Below, piece by piece: positions 1 to 7,996 of a stretch of DNA of 49,771 nt. Origin of the DNA: Rhizobium sp. Q54. GTDB taxonomy: Bacteria > Pseudomonadota > Alphaproteobacteria > ATCC43930 > CGMCC-115725. Each line of letters starts with the position of its first letter. Position 1 is the first letter of the stretch. The notes beneath the pieces are model-generated. The model was not told the DNA's origin. It ran no database searches and saw only the letters and a list, made by a program, of their open reading frames with translations. The position numbers were made by a program, and so were the translations under genes. The stretch covers positions 1 to 49,771 of the forward strand of contig CAMATN010000022.1 of NCBI GenBank assembly GCA_945861155.1. The letters are read 5' to 3'.

Positions 1-56
1 AGGCCCCTCGTCGGGCTTGACCCGGCCGTTTGGCGAGCGATTGCCGTTTGTCGAGA

Positions 57-160
57 CCCCTCACCCGGCCCTCTCCCCGCAAGCGGGGGGAGGGGGACGC
101 ACATTCTCTCAAACGGGGTTCCCTCGCCCCGTTTACGGGGAGAGGGACAGGGTGAGGGGC
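57..160. repeat. Inverted GC-rich intergenic repeat
   Basis: Two arms face each other. The left arm reads cctcacccggccctctcccc and the right arm has its complement near 131-160 (gggagagggacagggtgagg with small differences). Each arm holds its own small hairpin, around gcaagc and gtttac. Related elements lie near 20.7, 23.6, 15.5 and 47.3 kb, so this is a dispersed family rather than a gene-specific terminator. The remaining bases of 1-206 show no gene. Confidence 0.7.
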
Positions 161-206
161 TGCTTGCCGCCGAGCTTAAGCGCCAGCGCCCGGCGCGACC
201 GGCAGT

Positions 207-530
207 TTACTTTTCGGTGAGTTGCCGGCGCGCTTCCTCTTCCGCGCGGGTCAGCTCGGTGCGCAGCTGCGGCTCGGAAAGCTGGATTCCCTTCGCGACG
301 AGATCGGCCTGGACCTTTTCGATGACGTCGCCGTCGCCTGGCCGCTCGAAATCGGCCTCGACGACGGTCCGGGCATAGGTATCCGCCGCTTCCCCCGCCG
401 GCATGCCCAAGCGCTCGGCGACCCATAATCCGAACAGCTTGTTGCGTCGCGCGGTGACCCGGAACGTCAGTTCCTGGTTGCGTTGGAATTCGGCCTCGTA
501 TCCTTTCTGGCGGTCCTCGAAACTCTTCAT
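207..530 (-). CDS. DUF1476 protein, zeta-type F1-ATPase inhibitor
   Basis: This 107-residue soluble, charged, helical protein matches the DUF1476 family. The Paracoccus denitrificans member is the zeta subunit that inhibits the alphaproteobacterial F1-ATPase. Visible family features are an N-terminal MKSFEDRQKGYEAEF stretch and a central LFGLWVAERLGM segment, followed by an acidic helical tail. The ATG start was preferred over an in-frame GTG two codons upstream because AAGGAGG sits about seven bases before the ATG and only one before the GTG. It lies 24 bases downstream of a small membrane-protein gene on the same strand. Family assignment is firm; the inhibitory role is by family knowledge. 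Confidence 0.85.
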   Translation of the reverse strand: MKSFEDRQKGYEAEFQRNQELTFRVTARRNKLFGLWVAERLGMPAGEAADTYARTVVEADFERPGDGDVIEKVQADLVAKGIQLSEPQLRTELTRAEEEARRQLTEK

Positions 531-554
531 GGTCACCCCTCCTTCGTGGCTGAT

Positions 555-920
555 CTATTGACGGTTATCGCGCGCAGTGCTGTCGCGCGACGCGGCGGTG
601 GCCGGCTCCTCACCGAACCAGTGCGGCCGGCGGTGCGCGGTCCAATCCAGCGTGCGGTCGCGCAACCGGCGCAGCGGCGGCATGTCCTCGGCCAACAGCA
701 GCAAGCCGAGCGGGATCATCCAGATACCGAGAATCGGGAGAATGAAGAGACAGCCGCCGAAGATGAACAAGAAGCCGGCCGGGATGCGCGCCCACCGCGT
801 CGAGGGTTGGCGCAGCCAGCGAACCGCGGCTCCCCACCGTACCGGCAGGCGGTCTGTCAGGTGTTCCAGCCGATCGTCGTGGCGCTGCGCGCCGCGATCA
901 TTGGGATCATGGTTCGACAT
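555..920 (-). CDS. Small membrane protein, PGPGW-like
   Basis: This 121-residue protein has one long hydrophobic hairpin at about residues 47-77 (IPAGFLFIFGG, then LPILGIWMIPLGLLLLA). The flanks are basic or polar, and the hairpin is followed by EDMPPLRRLRDR. That arrangement resembles the PGPGW family of putative transmembrane proteins, whose function is unknown. AGGAGC lies just upstream of the ATG. It sits between hslU and the zeta-like inhibitor gene on the same strand, so co-transcription with both is plausible. No catalytic residues can be recognised. Confidence 0.7.
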   Translation of the reverse strand: MSNHDPNDRGAQRHDDRLEHLTDRLPVRWGAAVRWLRQPSTRWARIPAGFLFIFGGCLFILPILGIWMIPLGLLLLAEDMPPLRRLRDRTLDWTAHRRPHWFGEEPATAASRDSTARDNRQ

Positions 921-961
921 AGTGCTCCTAAAGCATGGCGGGGAGCGCGGGACCCTTCAAG

Positions 962-997
962 CCTCGTCCCTTACAAGATCCTCGTCTCTTACAAGAT
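962..997. repeat. 18-bp tandem duplication at hslU stop
   Basis: Two adjacent 18-base units differ at one position (cctcgtcccttacaagat and cctcgtctcttacaagat). On the minus strand they contain the last two sense codons and the TAA of hslU, so a second in-frame copy of that end lies directly downstream of the first stop. Confidence 0.8.
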
Positions 998-2314
998 AAA
1001 GCGCGACAGATCGGCGTTCTGGGCCAGCGTACCGACCCGCTCGCGGACATAATCGGCATCGATCGAGACATGGGTGCCGCTCGGCTTGTCCGAGGCGGTG
1101 AAGCTGATCTCCTCGAGCAGGCGCTCGAGGATCGTGTGCAGGCGCCGCGCGCCGATATTCTCGACCGTGGCGTTGATCTGCTCGGCCAGCCGCGCGATCT
1201 CGTCGATCGCCTCGGGCAAAAACTCCAATTCGACGCCCTCGGTCGCGAGCAAGGCCCGGTATTGCTTGATCAGGCTGGCCTCGGGCTCGGTCAGGATGCG
1301 CCGCAAATCGGTGCGGTCGAGCGCCTTTAGTTCGACCCGGATCGGCAGCCTTCCCTGCAGCTCGGGCAGCAAATCGGACGGCTTGGCGAGATGAAAGGCG
1401 CCCGACGCGATGAACAGGATGTGGTCAGTCTTGACCGTGCCGTGCTTGGTCGCGACGGTCGTCCCCTCGATCAGCGGCAACAGATCGCGCTGCACCCCCT
1501 CGCGGCTGACATCGGCGCCGGTCATGCCGCCGCCGCGCTCGCTGCGCCCGCAGATCTTGTCGATCTCGTCGAGAAACACGATGCCGTTCTGCTCGACCGA
1601 TTGGATCGCCTCGCGGACGACCCGGTCCTGATCGAGCAGCTTGTCGCTCTCCTCGGCCATCAGCACGCGGTAGCTCTCCGAGACCGTCAGCTTCTTCGGC
1701 TTGGAGCGCCCGCCGAACGCCTTGCCGAAAATGTCGCCCAAATTGAGCATGCCCATCTGCGCCCCAGGCATCCCCGGGATGTCGAAGGTCGGCAGGCTCG
1801 CCGCGGCGCTTTCCTGGACCGTCACCTCGATCTCGCGGTCGTCGAGCGTGCCCTCGCGCAGCATCTTGCGGAATTTTTGCCGCGTGTCCGGGTTGGCGGT
1901 GTTGCCGACCAGCGCGTCGAGCACGCGCTCCTCCGCGGCCAGCTCGGCCTTGGCCTCGACCTGCTTGCCGAGCCGGGCGCGGGTCATCCCGATCGCGATC
2001 TCGACGAGGTCGCGGGCGATCTGCTCGACATCGCGGCCGACATAGCCGACTTCGGTGAACTTGGTCGCCTCGACCTTGAGGAACGGCGCCTCGGCGAGTC
2101 GCGCCAGGCGCCGCGCGATCTCGGTCTTGCCGCACCCCGTCGGCCCGATCATCAGGATGTTCTTCGGCAACACCTCCTCACGCAATTCGGGCGACAGCTG
2201 CTGGCGCCGCCAGCGATTGCGCAGCGCGATCGCGACGGCGCGCTTGGCGTCGTCCTGGCCGACGATGTAGCGGTCGAGCTCGGAGACGATCTCGCGCGGG
2301 CTGAACGAGCTCAT
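989..2314 (-). CDS. hslU: HslU, ATPase subunit of HslUV protease
   Basis: This 441-residue AAA+ unfoldase feeds substrates to the HslV peptidase in the cytoplasm. It opens with [16 protein letters not shown] and has the Walker A motif [13 protein letters not shown], followed by the I domain and then the Walker B FLDEIDKI. It ends in LSRFIL, the C-terminal tail that HslU inserts into HslV. Length is normal for the family. GGGAG and GGAG lie within 12 bases of the ATG. It follows hslV on the same strand, separated by 111 bases that hold a 72-base palindromic repeat. Its stop codon lies in an 18-bp tandem duplication. Confidence 0.97.
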   Translation of the reverse strand: MSSFSPREIVSELDRYIVGQDDAKRAVAIALRNRWRRQQLSPELREEVLPKNILMIGPTGCGKTEIARRLARLAEAPFLKVEATKFTEVGYVGRDVEQIARDLVEIAIGMTRARLGKQVEAKAELAAEERVLDALVGNTANPDTRQKFRKMLREGTLDDREIEVTVQESAAASLPTFDIPGMPGAQMGMLNLGDIFGKAFGGRSKPKKLTVSESYRVLMAEESDKLLDQDRVVREAIQSVEQNGIVFLDEIDKICGRSERGGGMTGADVSREGVQRDLLPLIEGTTVATKHGTVKTDHILFIASGAFHLAKPSDLLPELQGRLPIRVELKALDRTDLRRILTEPEASLIKQYRALLATEGVELEFLPEAIDEIARLAEQINATVENIGARRLHTILERLLEEISFTASDKPSGTHVSIDADYVRERVGTLAQNADLSRFIL

Positions 2315-2328
2315 GCTCCACTCCCGTC

Positions 2329-2400
2329 GTCATGGCCGGGCTTGTCCCGGCCATCCACGAAAAGAAACACGTGGATGCCCGGCACAAGGCCGGGCATGAC
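2329..2400. repeat. Palindromic repeat between hslV and hslU
   Basis: Two arms of about 31 bases (left arm begins gtcatggccgggcttgtccc, right arm begins cgtggatgcccgg) can fold back on each other. A second copy of the same element lies at 32137-32224 with a different loop. It fills most of the hslV-hslU spacer and could form a hairpin in the transcript between the two cistrons. Confidence 0.85.
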
Positions 2401-2425
2401 GCTGGAGGTTGCAGCCCGGAACATT

Positions 2426-2983
2426 CTATGCCGGCAGCTTTTCGAGGGTGATCTTGTCGTTGGTATAAACGCAGATCTGCGAGGCGATGGCCATTGCGCG
2501 CCGGGCGATCGTCTCGGCGTCGAGCCCGTCGATCTCTATGAGGGCGCGCGCCGCCGCCAGCGCAGAGCCGCCGCCCGAGCCGATGCCGATGATATCGTCC
2601 TCGGGTTCGAGCACGTCGCCGGTGCCCGACAGGATCAGCGAAACCTCTTTGTCGGCGACCGCCATCATCGCTTCGAGCCGGCGCAGATAGCGGTCGGTGC
2701 GCCAATCCTTCGCCAATTCGACACAGGCCCGGGTCAGCTGCCCGGAATATTGCTCGAGCTTGGCTTCGAGCCGCTCGAACAGGGTGATCGCATCGGCGGT
2801 GGTGCCGGCAAACCCGGCGATGACGTGGCCGCCCGCGAGCCGCCGCACCTTCCGGGCGTTCGACTTGACGACGGTCTGCCCCATCGTGACCTGGCCGTCG
2901 CCGGCAACGATGACCTCGCCGCCCTTGCGCACCGACAGGATCGTCGTGCCGTGCCACAGGATGTCAGCGGAGCCGTGTGTCAT
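2426..2983 (-). CDS. hslV: HslV, peptidase subunit of HslUV
   Basis: This 185-residue proteasome-like N-terminal-threonine peptidase forms the core of HslUV. The ATG giving [20 protein letters not shown] was chosen. An upstream in-frame start would add 15 residues not typical of the family. After removal of a 12-residue propeptide the mature enzyme would begin at Thr13 (TTILSVRK). The conserved [14 protein letters not shown] stretch follows, then GFAGTTADA and a [14 protein letters not shown] segment. It sits 51 bases downstream of a Rieske ferredoxin gene and upstream of hslU on the same strand. No strong ribosome-binding site is seen before this ATG, so the exact start is the least certain part. 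Confidence 0.95.
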   Translation of the reverse strand: MTHGSADILWHGTTILSVRKGGEVIVAGDGQVTMGQTVVKSNARKVRRLAGGHVIAGFAGTTADAITLFERLEAKLEQYSGQLTRACVELAKDWRTDRYLRRLEAMMAVADKEVSLILSGTGDVLEPEDDIIGIGSGGGSALAAARALIEIDGLDAETIARRAMAIASQICVYTNDKITLEKLPA

Positions 2984-3034
2984 AAAGCTGCATGTAAGGA
3001 GGGCGGGTGCGCCGTCAAGCGCGCCCACGGACCA

Positions 3035-3385
3035 TTAGGGCTCGGTCGGGCGCTTTACCAAGACCGTGTCCCCCTCGACCCGCACCTCGTAGGCCGCGAC
3101 ATCGGCCGATGCCGGGCCATCGACGAACTTGCCGGTGCGCACGTCGAAGAACGCATAATGCAGCGGGCACTCGACCAGATAGCCGTCGAGTGTCCCCGCC
3201 GACAGCGGCGCGCGCCGATGCCCGCACATGTCGCGGATCGCGTAGAATGTGCCCGCGACATTGGCAAGCAGAACCCGCTCCCGGTCGACCGCGACGCATT
3301 TCATGCCGCCGGGCGGGATGTCGGCGACGGTGCCAACGGGCACGAAGCCATCGGACGACGGCGCTTTGTTCGCATCTTCTGTCAT
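3035..3385 (-). CDS. Rieske [2Fe-2S] ferredoxin-like protein
   Basis: This 116-residue single-domain protein carries the Rieske cluster motif: Cys54-x-His56 and Cys73-x-x-His76, in CGHRRAPL and CPLHYAFFD. It resembles soluble Rieske ferredoxins that pass electrons to oxygenases. No membrane segment is present, so it is not the bc1-type protein. It lies 35 bases downstream of an amidohydrolase gene and may share its transcript; a partner oxygenase is not visible. The chosen ATG falls inside a short dispersed repeat (gtcattgcgag...), so the repeat supplies the start codon and there is no clear ribosome-binding site. Translation may be coupled to the gene upstream. Confidence 0.88.
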   Translation of the reverse strand: MTEDANKAPSSDGFVPVGTVADIPPGGMKCVAVDRERVLLANVAGTFYAIRDMCGHRRAPLSAGTLDGYLVECPLHYAFFDVRTGKFVDGPASADVAAYEVRVEGDTVLVKRPTEP

Positions 3386-3406
3386 TGCGAGTGGAGCGAC
3401 GCAATC
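3380..3406. repeat. Half copy of tgtcattgcgag repeat
   Basis: The sequence tgtcattgcgagtggagcga followed by cgcaatc matches one arm of the inverted repeat at 22041-22128. Only one arm is present here. Its complement contributes the ATG of the Rieske ferredoxin gene. Confidence 0.7.
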
Positions 3407-3420
3407 TCGATGGGACCGGG

Positions 3421-4569
3421 TCAATTCAGGTTCGTAAAGCCGAACATCTTGGCGGCGTTGTCCGAGGTGATCTTCCTGAGATCGGCCTCGGGCACCCCGG
3501 CGAACATGCGTTCGAGGAATTGCTGCGAGCGGGGCCAGGTCGCCTCGGCATGCGGATAATCGCTGCCCCACAGCATGTTCTCGACCCCGATGCGGTCGCG
3601 CAGCTGGACGCCGAGATCGTCTTCCATGAACTCGACGAACATGTTGCGCTTCCAATAATCGCTCGGCAGCATGCCCTCGCGCGATTTCCAGCCTTTGGTG
3701 AAGACCGGGCGTTCGAGATAGGTGAAGTCCATCTGCTTCAGCCAGTGCGGGATCCATGACGCCTCGTGCTCGACCGAGCCGATCTTCAACCGCGGATAGC
3801 GGTCGAAGACGCCGGCGAACAGCATCGCGCTCAGCGAATAGCGCACCCAGTAATCGGTCGTCGAGCGCCCGGCGCCGGTCAGTTCGCCGAGGTTCATCGT
3901 GAACTCGCAGCCGGGGACCCCGCCGCGCGGCGTGCCGATATGCAGCAGCAGCGGCATGTTGAGGTCCTGCGCGGTCCACCACAGCCGCTCGTAGATCGGG
4001 TGGCGATAGGGCTTGTCGGCCTGCGGCGACACCGGGATGAAACAACCGACCAGGCCCAGCCGCGACACCCGCTCCAGTTCCTGGCAGGCATCCTCGACAT
4101 CGTCGACGTTGAGCATCGCGATGCCCTTCAGGCGATCGGGGTAGGGCTTGCAGAAATCGGCGATCCAATCGTTGTAGACCCGGCAGATTTCCGACAGCAG
4201 CCGGCTGTCCGGCACGCGGTACCAGAACAGCCCCTGGCTCGGCTGCAAGACCGAGCCCCAGATGCCGTCCTCCTCGTTTTCGCCGATCATCGCATGGGCG
4301 TCATAGGCGCCCTTGCGCACGTCCTCCCAAACGCCGAGGAAATCGATCTGGGTCGGGTCCTCGAAGCGCTGACCGGCCTGCATGACCGCGCCCAACGTGC
4401 CGACCTGCTGGCCGTCAAGCATCCAGGCATCGTATTCGCGCCCGGCCGGGGTCCGGCGCCGCTCCATGACAGGCGCGCGGTCGCGGAATTTGGGGTCGAT
4501 GCGGTCGGCATACATGTCGGGCGGCTCGACGATGTGCGAATCGGCCGAGATGAGCTTGTAGGCTGACAT
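3421..4569 (-). CDS. Amidohydrolase family protein (amidohydrolase_2)
   Basis: This 382-residue TIM-barrel hydrolase belongs to the amidohydrolase-2 group of metal-dependent hydrolases and decarboxylases. Metal-site motifs are D10-S-H12-I-V-E15 near the N-terminus, a histidine in LLLHIGTP, and GSDYPHAEATWPRS near the C-terminus, whose Asp is the usual last ligand. The first motif is D-x-H rather than H-x-H, which is common in this subgroup. GGGAGG precedes the ATG. It is related in layout to the protein at 30947-32089. Substrate is not predictable; the neighbouring NIPSNAP and Rieske genes hint at a catabolic role. Confidence 0.9.
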   Translation of the reverse strand: MSAYKLISADSHIVEPPDMYADRIDPKFRDRAPVMERRRTPAGREYDAWMLDGQQVGTLGAVMQAGQRFEDPTQIDFLGVWEDVRKGAYDAHAMIGENEEDGIWGSVLQPSQGLFWYRVPDSRLLSEICRVYNDWIADFCKPYPDRLKGIAMLNVDDVEDACQELERVSRLGLVGCFIPVSPQADKPYRHPIYERLWWTAQDLNMPLLLHIGTPRGGVPGCEFTMNLGELTGAGRSTTDYWVRYSLSAMLFAGVFDRYPRLKIGSVEHEASWIPHWLKQMDFTYLERPVFTKGWKSREGMLPSDYWKRNMFVEFMEDDLGVQLRDRIGVENMLWGSDYPHAEATWPRSQQFLERMFAGVPEADLRKITSDNAAKMFGFTNLN

Positions 4570-4724
4570 CCGAGACCTCCCTATTCAGACCGGCCTATTC
4601 CAGACCGGCTAACCCGATTCCAGCGCCATCATATACGACAATTCCGGTTGTCCGAGAGCGATTTCCGAACATCGTTCAGAACGTCCCCTCGGCCGCGATT
4701 TCGCCGCATTTCGGCCGGTGAAGC

Positions 4725-4759
4725 CGGACCGGCCCGCTCCCGGGGAGCGGGCCGGTCCG
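4725..4759. terminator. Perfect 16-bp hairpin downstream of NIPSNAP gene
   Basis: The arms cggaccggcccgctcc and ggagcgggccggtccg pair perfectly around a 3-base loop. It begins 21 bases after the stop codon of the minus-strand NIPSNAP gene. No T-run follows on either strand, so it is not a classical intrinsic terminator. It may still pause or end transcription, or protect the 3' end. Confidence 0.5.
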
Positions 4760-4780
4760 CATTGCGGTGCTGGCTGGCGC

Positions 4781-5401
4781 CTAGTGCAGCGGCGAGAACG
4801 ATGCCGGGACCACCAGCATGTTCTGCTGGATCAGGGTCTGGCCGGGCTGCCCGCCCTTGGGCGGCCAGACGCCATCCTTGACGGCCTGGGCGCGGACCGC
4901 GAAGCGCTCGGCGGCGTCCTTATAGGCCCAGATGTGGCACCAGATATTGAGGTCCCCCAATTCCGAATGGCCGGCGAAGGCCAGCGGCGACCGCTTGACG
5001 CGCTCGCTGATCGCCCCGGCCCAGCGTTCGATCTGGGCGGGAATCGCGCCGGGCGCCAGCGTGTACATCCGGATTTCGTAAATGCCGCCGAGCTGGCGCG
5101 GCTCGAGCTTCGGCGAGAACGGCGCCGGGATAAAGACCTGGCTTTTCTGCTCGACGACGAATTCGCGAACATTTGGTGGCCAGCCCGCGAGCTTGGTGGC
5201 TTCGGCCCGCAGCCGGGTGCGCTCCTCGAGGTTCTCATAGGGCCAGACGTGGATGACCTGGTTCAACGGGCCGACCTCGCTGTGCCAGAAGGCGGCGAGC
5301 GGCGAGACCTTCGCGCGGATCGGCAAGGCTTGGGCGAACCGCTCCTCGAAGGTGGCGGTAGTGCCGGGCTGCAGCGTATAGGTGCGCATTTCGACGATCA
5401 T
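4781..5401 (-). CDS. NIPSNAP family protein, two tandem domains
   Basis: This 206-residue protein is built of two ferredoxin-like NIPSNAP (dimeric alpha/beta barrel) domains. The first starts MIVEMRTYTLQPG and the second IYEIRMYTLAPG near residue 105. Each has a similar xxGxLNQVIHxWPY / xxGDLNIWCHIWAY core. NIPSNAP proteins in bacteria are small stress- or catabolism-associated proteins without an established general reaction. The start is fixed by GGAGGAAA a few bases before the ATG. A longer upstream reading frame is Ala/Arg-rich and unlike the family. It is the first gene of a minus-strand run and is divergent from the small plus-strand genes. Confidence 0.9.
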   Translation of the reverse strand: MIVEMRTYTLQPGTTATFEERFAQALPIRAKVSPLAAFWHSEVGPLNQVIHVWPYENLEERTRLRAEATKLAGWPPNVREFVVEQKSQVFIPAPFSPKLEPRQLGGIYEIRMYTLAPGAIPAQIERWAGAISERVKRSPLAFAGHSELGDLNIWCHIWAYKDAAERFAVRAQAVKDGVWPPKGGQPGQTLIQQNMLVVPASFSPLH

Positions 5402-5569
5402 CGGGGTTTCCTCCGCTGGGGTTTGACCGCAAGACGCTAGCCCCCCCAGCGCATCGCGACAAGGCTTGCGCGATGGACCCAAGCGCGCTTCAGTGCGCGC
5501 GGCGGTTGCGCCACAGGCGGGTCGCGAGGACCCGCACAAGCCGCCCGCACAAGCCGATAGGGGAAGCAA

Positions 5570-5722
5570 ATGGACGTGATCCTGATAATAATCCTGATCG
5601 TCCTCCTGTTGGGAGGCGGTTTCGGCTTTTCGCGCTACGGCTACCGCGGTGGGATCGGCATCGGCGGCATTCTGCTGATCGTGCTGATCCTCTATCTGGT
5701 GCTCGGCCGCGGCCGGATTTGA
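5570..5722 (+). CDS. DUF3309-like 50-residue membrane protein
   Basis: This very short open frame encodes 50 residues with two hydrophobic segments (VILIIILIVLLLGGG and IGGILLIVLILYLVLG) joined by a Gly/Tyr/Arg-rich loop, FGFSRYGYRGGIG. That pattern fits the DUF3309 family of tiny inner-membrane proteins of unknown function. GGGGAAG lies 4-5 bases before the ATG. The next gene starts 26 bases downstream, so the two may be co-transcribed. It is easily missed because of its size. Confidence 0.75.
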   Translation: MDVILIIILIVLLLGGGFGFSRYGYRGGIGIGGILLIVLILYLVLGRGRI

Positions 5723-5748
5723 CGCATCGAGACGGGGAGGCCTTTACA

Positions 5749-6174
5749 ATGAAAATCAAGCGGATCGAGCATATCGCGATTGCGGTCGCCGACCTTGACG
5801 CGATGGCGGGAATGTTGCGCGACAAGTTCGGCATCGAGGTCGAATACAGCGAGGACCGGCCGGCGAGCCGCACCCGGCTCGCGATGCTTCCGGTCGGCGA
5901 GAGCTATATCGAGCTGTTGCAGGGATTGGCGCCGACCTCGCGCGCCGCCGAATGGGTCGCGCAGAAAGGGCAGAGCCTTTTCCATATCTGCTTCGAGGTC
6001 GAGGACATCGACGCCGCCTTGGCTGAACTGAAGGCGAAAGGCACGCCGCTGTTGAACGAGACGCCGATTATCGGCCACGGCAATTGCCGCATCGCTTTCG
6101 TCGACCCGAAAGCGACCGGCAACATCCTGTTCGAACTCGCTGAAATGCCGGCGGAAGGCGCCGACGTACACTGA
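5749..6174 (+). CDS. Methylmalonyl-CoA epimerase-like VOC protein
   Basis: This 141-residue vicinal-oxygen-chelate protein has the paired beta-alpha-beta-beta-beta modules of the family. Candidate metal ligands are His in IEHIAIAV, Glu in SYIELLQG, His in LFHICFEVEDID, and Glu in NILFELAEM. The FVDPKATGNILFELAE end closely follows methylmalonyl-CoA epimerases, which interconvert (2S)- and (2R)-methylmalonyl-CoA. GGGGAGG lies eleven bases before the ATG. MeaB, the chaperone of methylmalonyl-CoA mutase, is encoded 31 kb away in this window. A different VOC lyase function is possible. Confidence 0.8.
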   Translation: MKIKRIEHIAIAVADLDAMAGMLRDKFGIEVEYSEDRPASRTRLAMLPVGESYIELLQGLAPTSRAAEWVAQKGQSLFHICFEVEDIDAALAELKAKGTPLLNETPIIGHGNCRIAFVDPKATGNILFELAEMPAEGADVH

Positions 6175-6321
6175 TGCCAGCGGCGGGCCCTGGCCCGACC
6201 CGGGGTCTGGCCGCACCCTCGGCCATCTATGTTTTCAGATATAAATAATTACACGATATATCTGTTCGTTTTTCTCCCTGATCCTGTTCAGGCAAAGCAG
6301 CTCAATGGTGGAGAATGCTTT
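6175..6321 (+). promoter_or_regulatory. AT-rich leader of small exported protein
   Basis: The last ~90 bases before the gene are much richer in A+T than the surroundings, with gatataaataatt and cgatatatctg at 6238-6262. TATAAA is a possible -10 element, but no convincing -35 box is visible. GGTGGAGAA lies just before the ATG. Confidence 0.35.
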
Positions 6322-6699
6322 ATGTTGTTTAAACAACCCGTGATTGCCATGGCCGCCGCGGCTCTTTTTGTAGCGGTTGGCTCCGCACCGGTGTCGGCCC
6401 AGCAGAATTGCAACAGTCTCTATAACAGCGTCATGGGAGCCTATCAGACGATCGGCCCGAACTCGCCGCAATACGCCGAACTGGCCGGTTATTACAATGC
6501 GCGCTGCCTGTCCGGCTCGTCGATGCCGAATTCGCCCTATTCGTATCAGGCGCCATACGCATATCCCTACCAGCAGCCGGCGCTAGATCCGGGCGCCGCG
6601 ATTTTGGGCGGTGTCGTGGGCGGAATATTGGGTCAGGCCCTGGACGGCGGTCATCGGCGTCGCCACGACGACAATCGCTGGCATCATCGCGGCTGGTGA
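6322..6699 (+). CDS. Small exported glycine-zipper protein
   Basis: This 125-residue protein begins with a signal peptide (MLFKQPVIAMAAAALFVAVG, cleavage probably after SAPVSA). The mature part has two cysteines (QQNCN, ARCLS), a Tyr/Pro-rich stretch (YSYQAPYAYPYQQP) and a short glycine zipper (GAAILGGVVGGILGQAL). It ends in a His/Arg-rich tail. It is expected in the periplasm or outer membrane. Comparable small glycine-zipper proteins are widespread in Rhizobiales-type genomes without known function. The start was set at the ATG with GGTGGAG upstream; a longer frame would place a non-signal segment in front of the signal peptide. Confidence 0.75.
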   Translation: MLFKQPVIAMAAAALFVAVGSAPVSAQQNCNSLYNSVMGAYQTIGPNSPQYAELAGYYNARCLSGSSMPNSPYSYQAPYAYPYQQPALDPGAAILGGVVGGILGQALDGGHRRRHDDNRWHHRGW

Positions 6700-6779
6700 T
6701 GCGCTCTTCAGGCGAACGCCCGGTGCCAGGGACATAGGCGGGTCCGCAAGGCCGCCAGACTTGGATTATTTGCCGGCGT

Positions 6780-7967
6780 TTACTTGGCGACGTCCATCAT
6801 GACAGCGCGGGCGACCCGCACGATGCGGGCGCCCGCCTCGCGCAGGCGCGGCTCCGGGGCGCTCAGCGCGATCCGCAAATGCCCGGCCGCGCTGGCCCCG
6901 AACCCGTCGCACGGCAGCACCGCCACCCGCTCGCGCTCGAGCAGCAGCCGGGCAAAGGCGGCGGAATCGAGCCCGGTGCCGCGTATGTCGAGCAGCACGA
7001 ACATACCGCCCTCGGGCGGCACCACCCGGCAGCCCGGCGCCTCCCGCAGCAGCGCCGACAGCATGCCGGCGCGAGCCCGGTAGGCTTCGCGAAGGGCGGC
7101 GACTTCCGGCAAGTCGCGGCTCAGCGCGACCAGCGCGCCGTCCTGGATGAACGCCGGACCGCCATAGAACAGGCACAGCAACAAGTTGAACAAATGGCGG
7201 GCGAGCGCCGGCGGTCCGACCACCCAGCCGAAGCGGAAGCCCGGAATGGCGTGAGATTTCGACAGGCTGCTCACGACGACCGTGCGCTCGGCCATCTCCG
7301 GCAACGACCAGGCGCTGACATGCGGCCGGGCAAAAGCGAGGTCCTCGTAGACCTCGTCCGACAACAGCCACAGATCGTGCCGGCGGCACAGCGCGGCGAT
7401 CGCGGCGATCTCGTCCGGGGTAAGCACCGCGCCGGTCGGGTTGTGCGGGCTGTTGATCCAGATGACCCGGGTGCGCGGCGTCACCGCCGCGGCGATCGCG
7501 TCGAGGTCGGGGTGGAACCCGGTTTCGGGCCGCAGCGGCACCGTCACGATGCGCGCGCCGCTCGCGCCGATCACCGCGCCATAGGTGGCATAGATCGGCT
7601 CGGGGACGATGATTTCGTCCCCCGGCCCGGCGAGGCATTGCACTGCGCAATAGAGCCCGCCCTGGGTTCCCGGTACGACGGCCACATTGTCGGCGCGGCA
7701 GGCCTGGCCGGTGCGCCGCGCGACCCGTGCCGCGATTGCCTCGCGCACCGCCGGATAGCCGACGATTGGCGCATAGCCGGTGCGGTGCTGCCGCAGCGCC
7801 GCGACGGTCGCCTCGATGATTGCGGCGGGCGGGTCCTGGTCGGGGTCGCCGACGGTCAGGAAGATGATGTCCTCGCCGGAATCGCGCCGCCGCTCCCCGT
7901 CAAAATGGATTTCCCACGCCGCGGCGCCCTTTCCGGTGATCCGCTCGACAAGCGGCGCATAGCGCAT
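6780..7967 (-). CDS. Class I PLP aminotransferase, AruH-like
   Basis: This 395-residue fold-type I aminotransferase has the NSPHNPTG loop and DEVYEDL (Asp binding the PLP pyridine nitrogen). The Schiff-base lysine lies in SLSKSHAIPGFRFGW. The whole sequence, including RYAPLVERITGKGAAAW at the N-terminus and GPPALARHLFN, recalls arginine:pyruvate transaminase AruH of Pseudomonas; this is from memory of the family, not a search. The ATG of MRYAPLVE was chosen over an upstream Arg-rich extension. It starts 29 bases after the gamma-glutamyltransferase gene on the same strand, so the pair probably forms an operon for amino-acid recovery. Substrate is inferred only. Confidence 0.85.
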   Translation of the reverse strand: MRYAPLVERITGKGAAAWEIHFDGERRRDSGEDIIFLTVGDPDQDPPAAIIEATVAALRQHRTGYAPIVGYPAVREAIAARVARRTGQACRADNVAVVPGTQGGLYCAVQCLAGPGDEIIVPEPIYATYGAVIGASGARIVTVPLRPETGFHPDLDAIAAAVTPRTRVIWINSPHNPTGAVLTPDEIAAIAALCRRHDLWLLSDEVYEDLAFARPHVSAWSLPEMAERTVVVSSLSKSHAIPGFRFGWVVGPPALARHLFNLLLCLFYGGPAFIQDGALVALSRDLPEVAALREAYRARAGMLSALLREAPGCRVVPPEGGMFVLLDIRGTGLDSAAFARLLLERERVAVLPCDGFGASAAGHLRIALSAPEPRLREAGARIVRVARAVMMDVAK

Positions 7968-7996
7968 CGCGGTCTCCGCCTCGGTATTCGGCCTGA

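Noticed and set aside
1391-3559. Plus-strand open frame of 722 codons
   Set aside because: Antisense to hslU, hslV and the Rieske gene.
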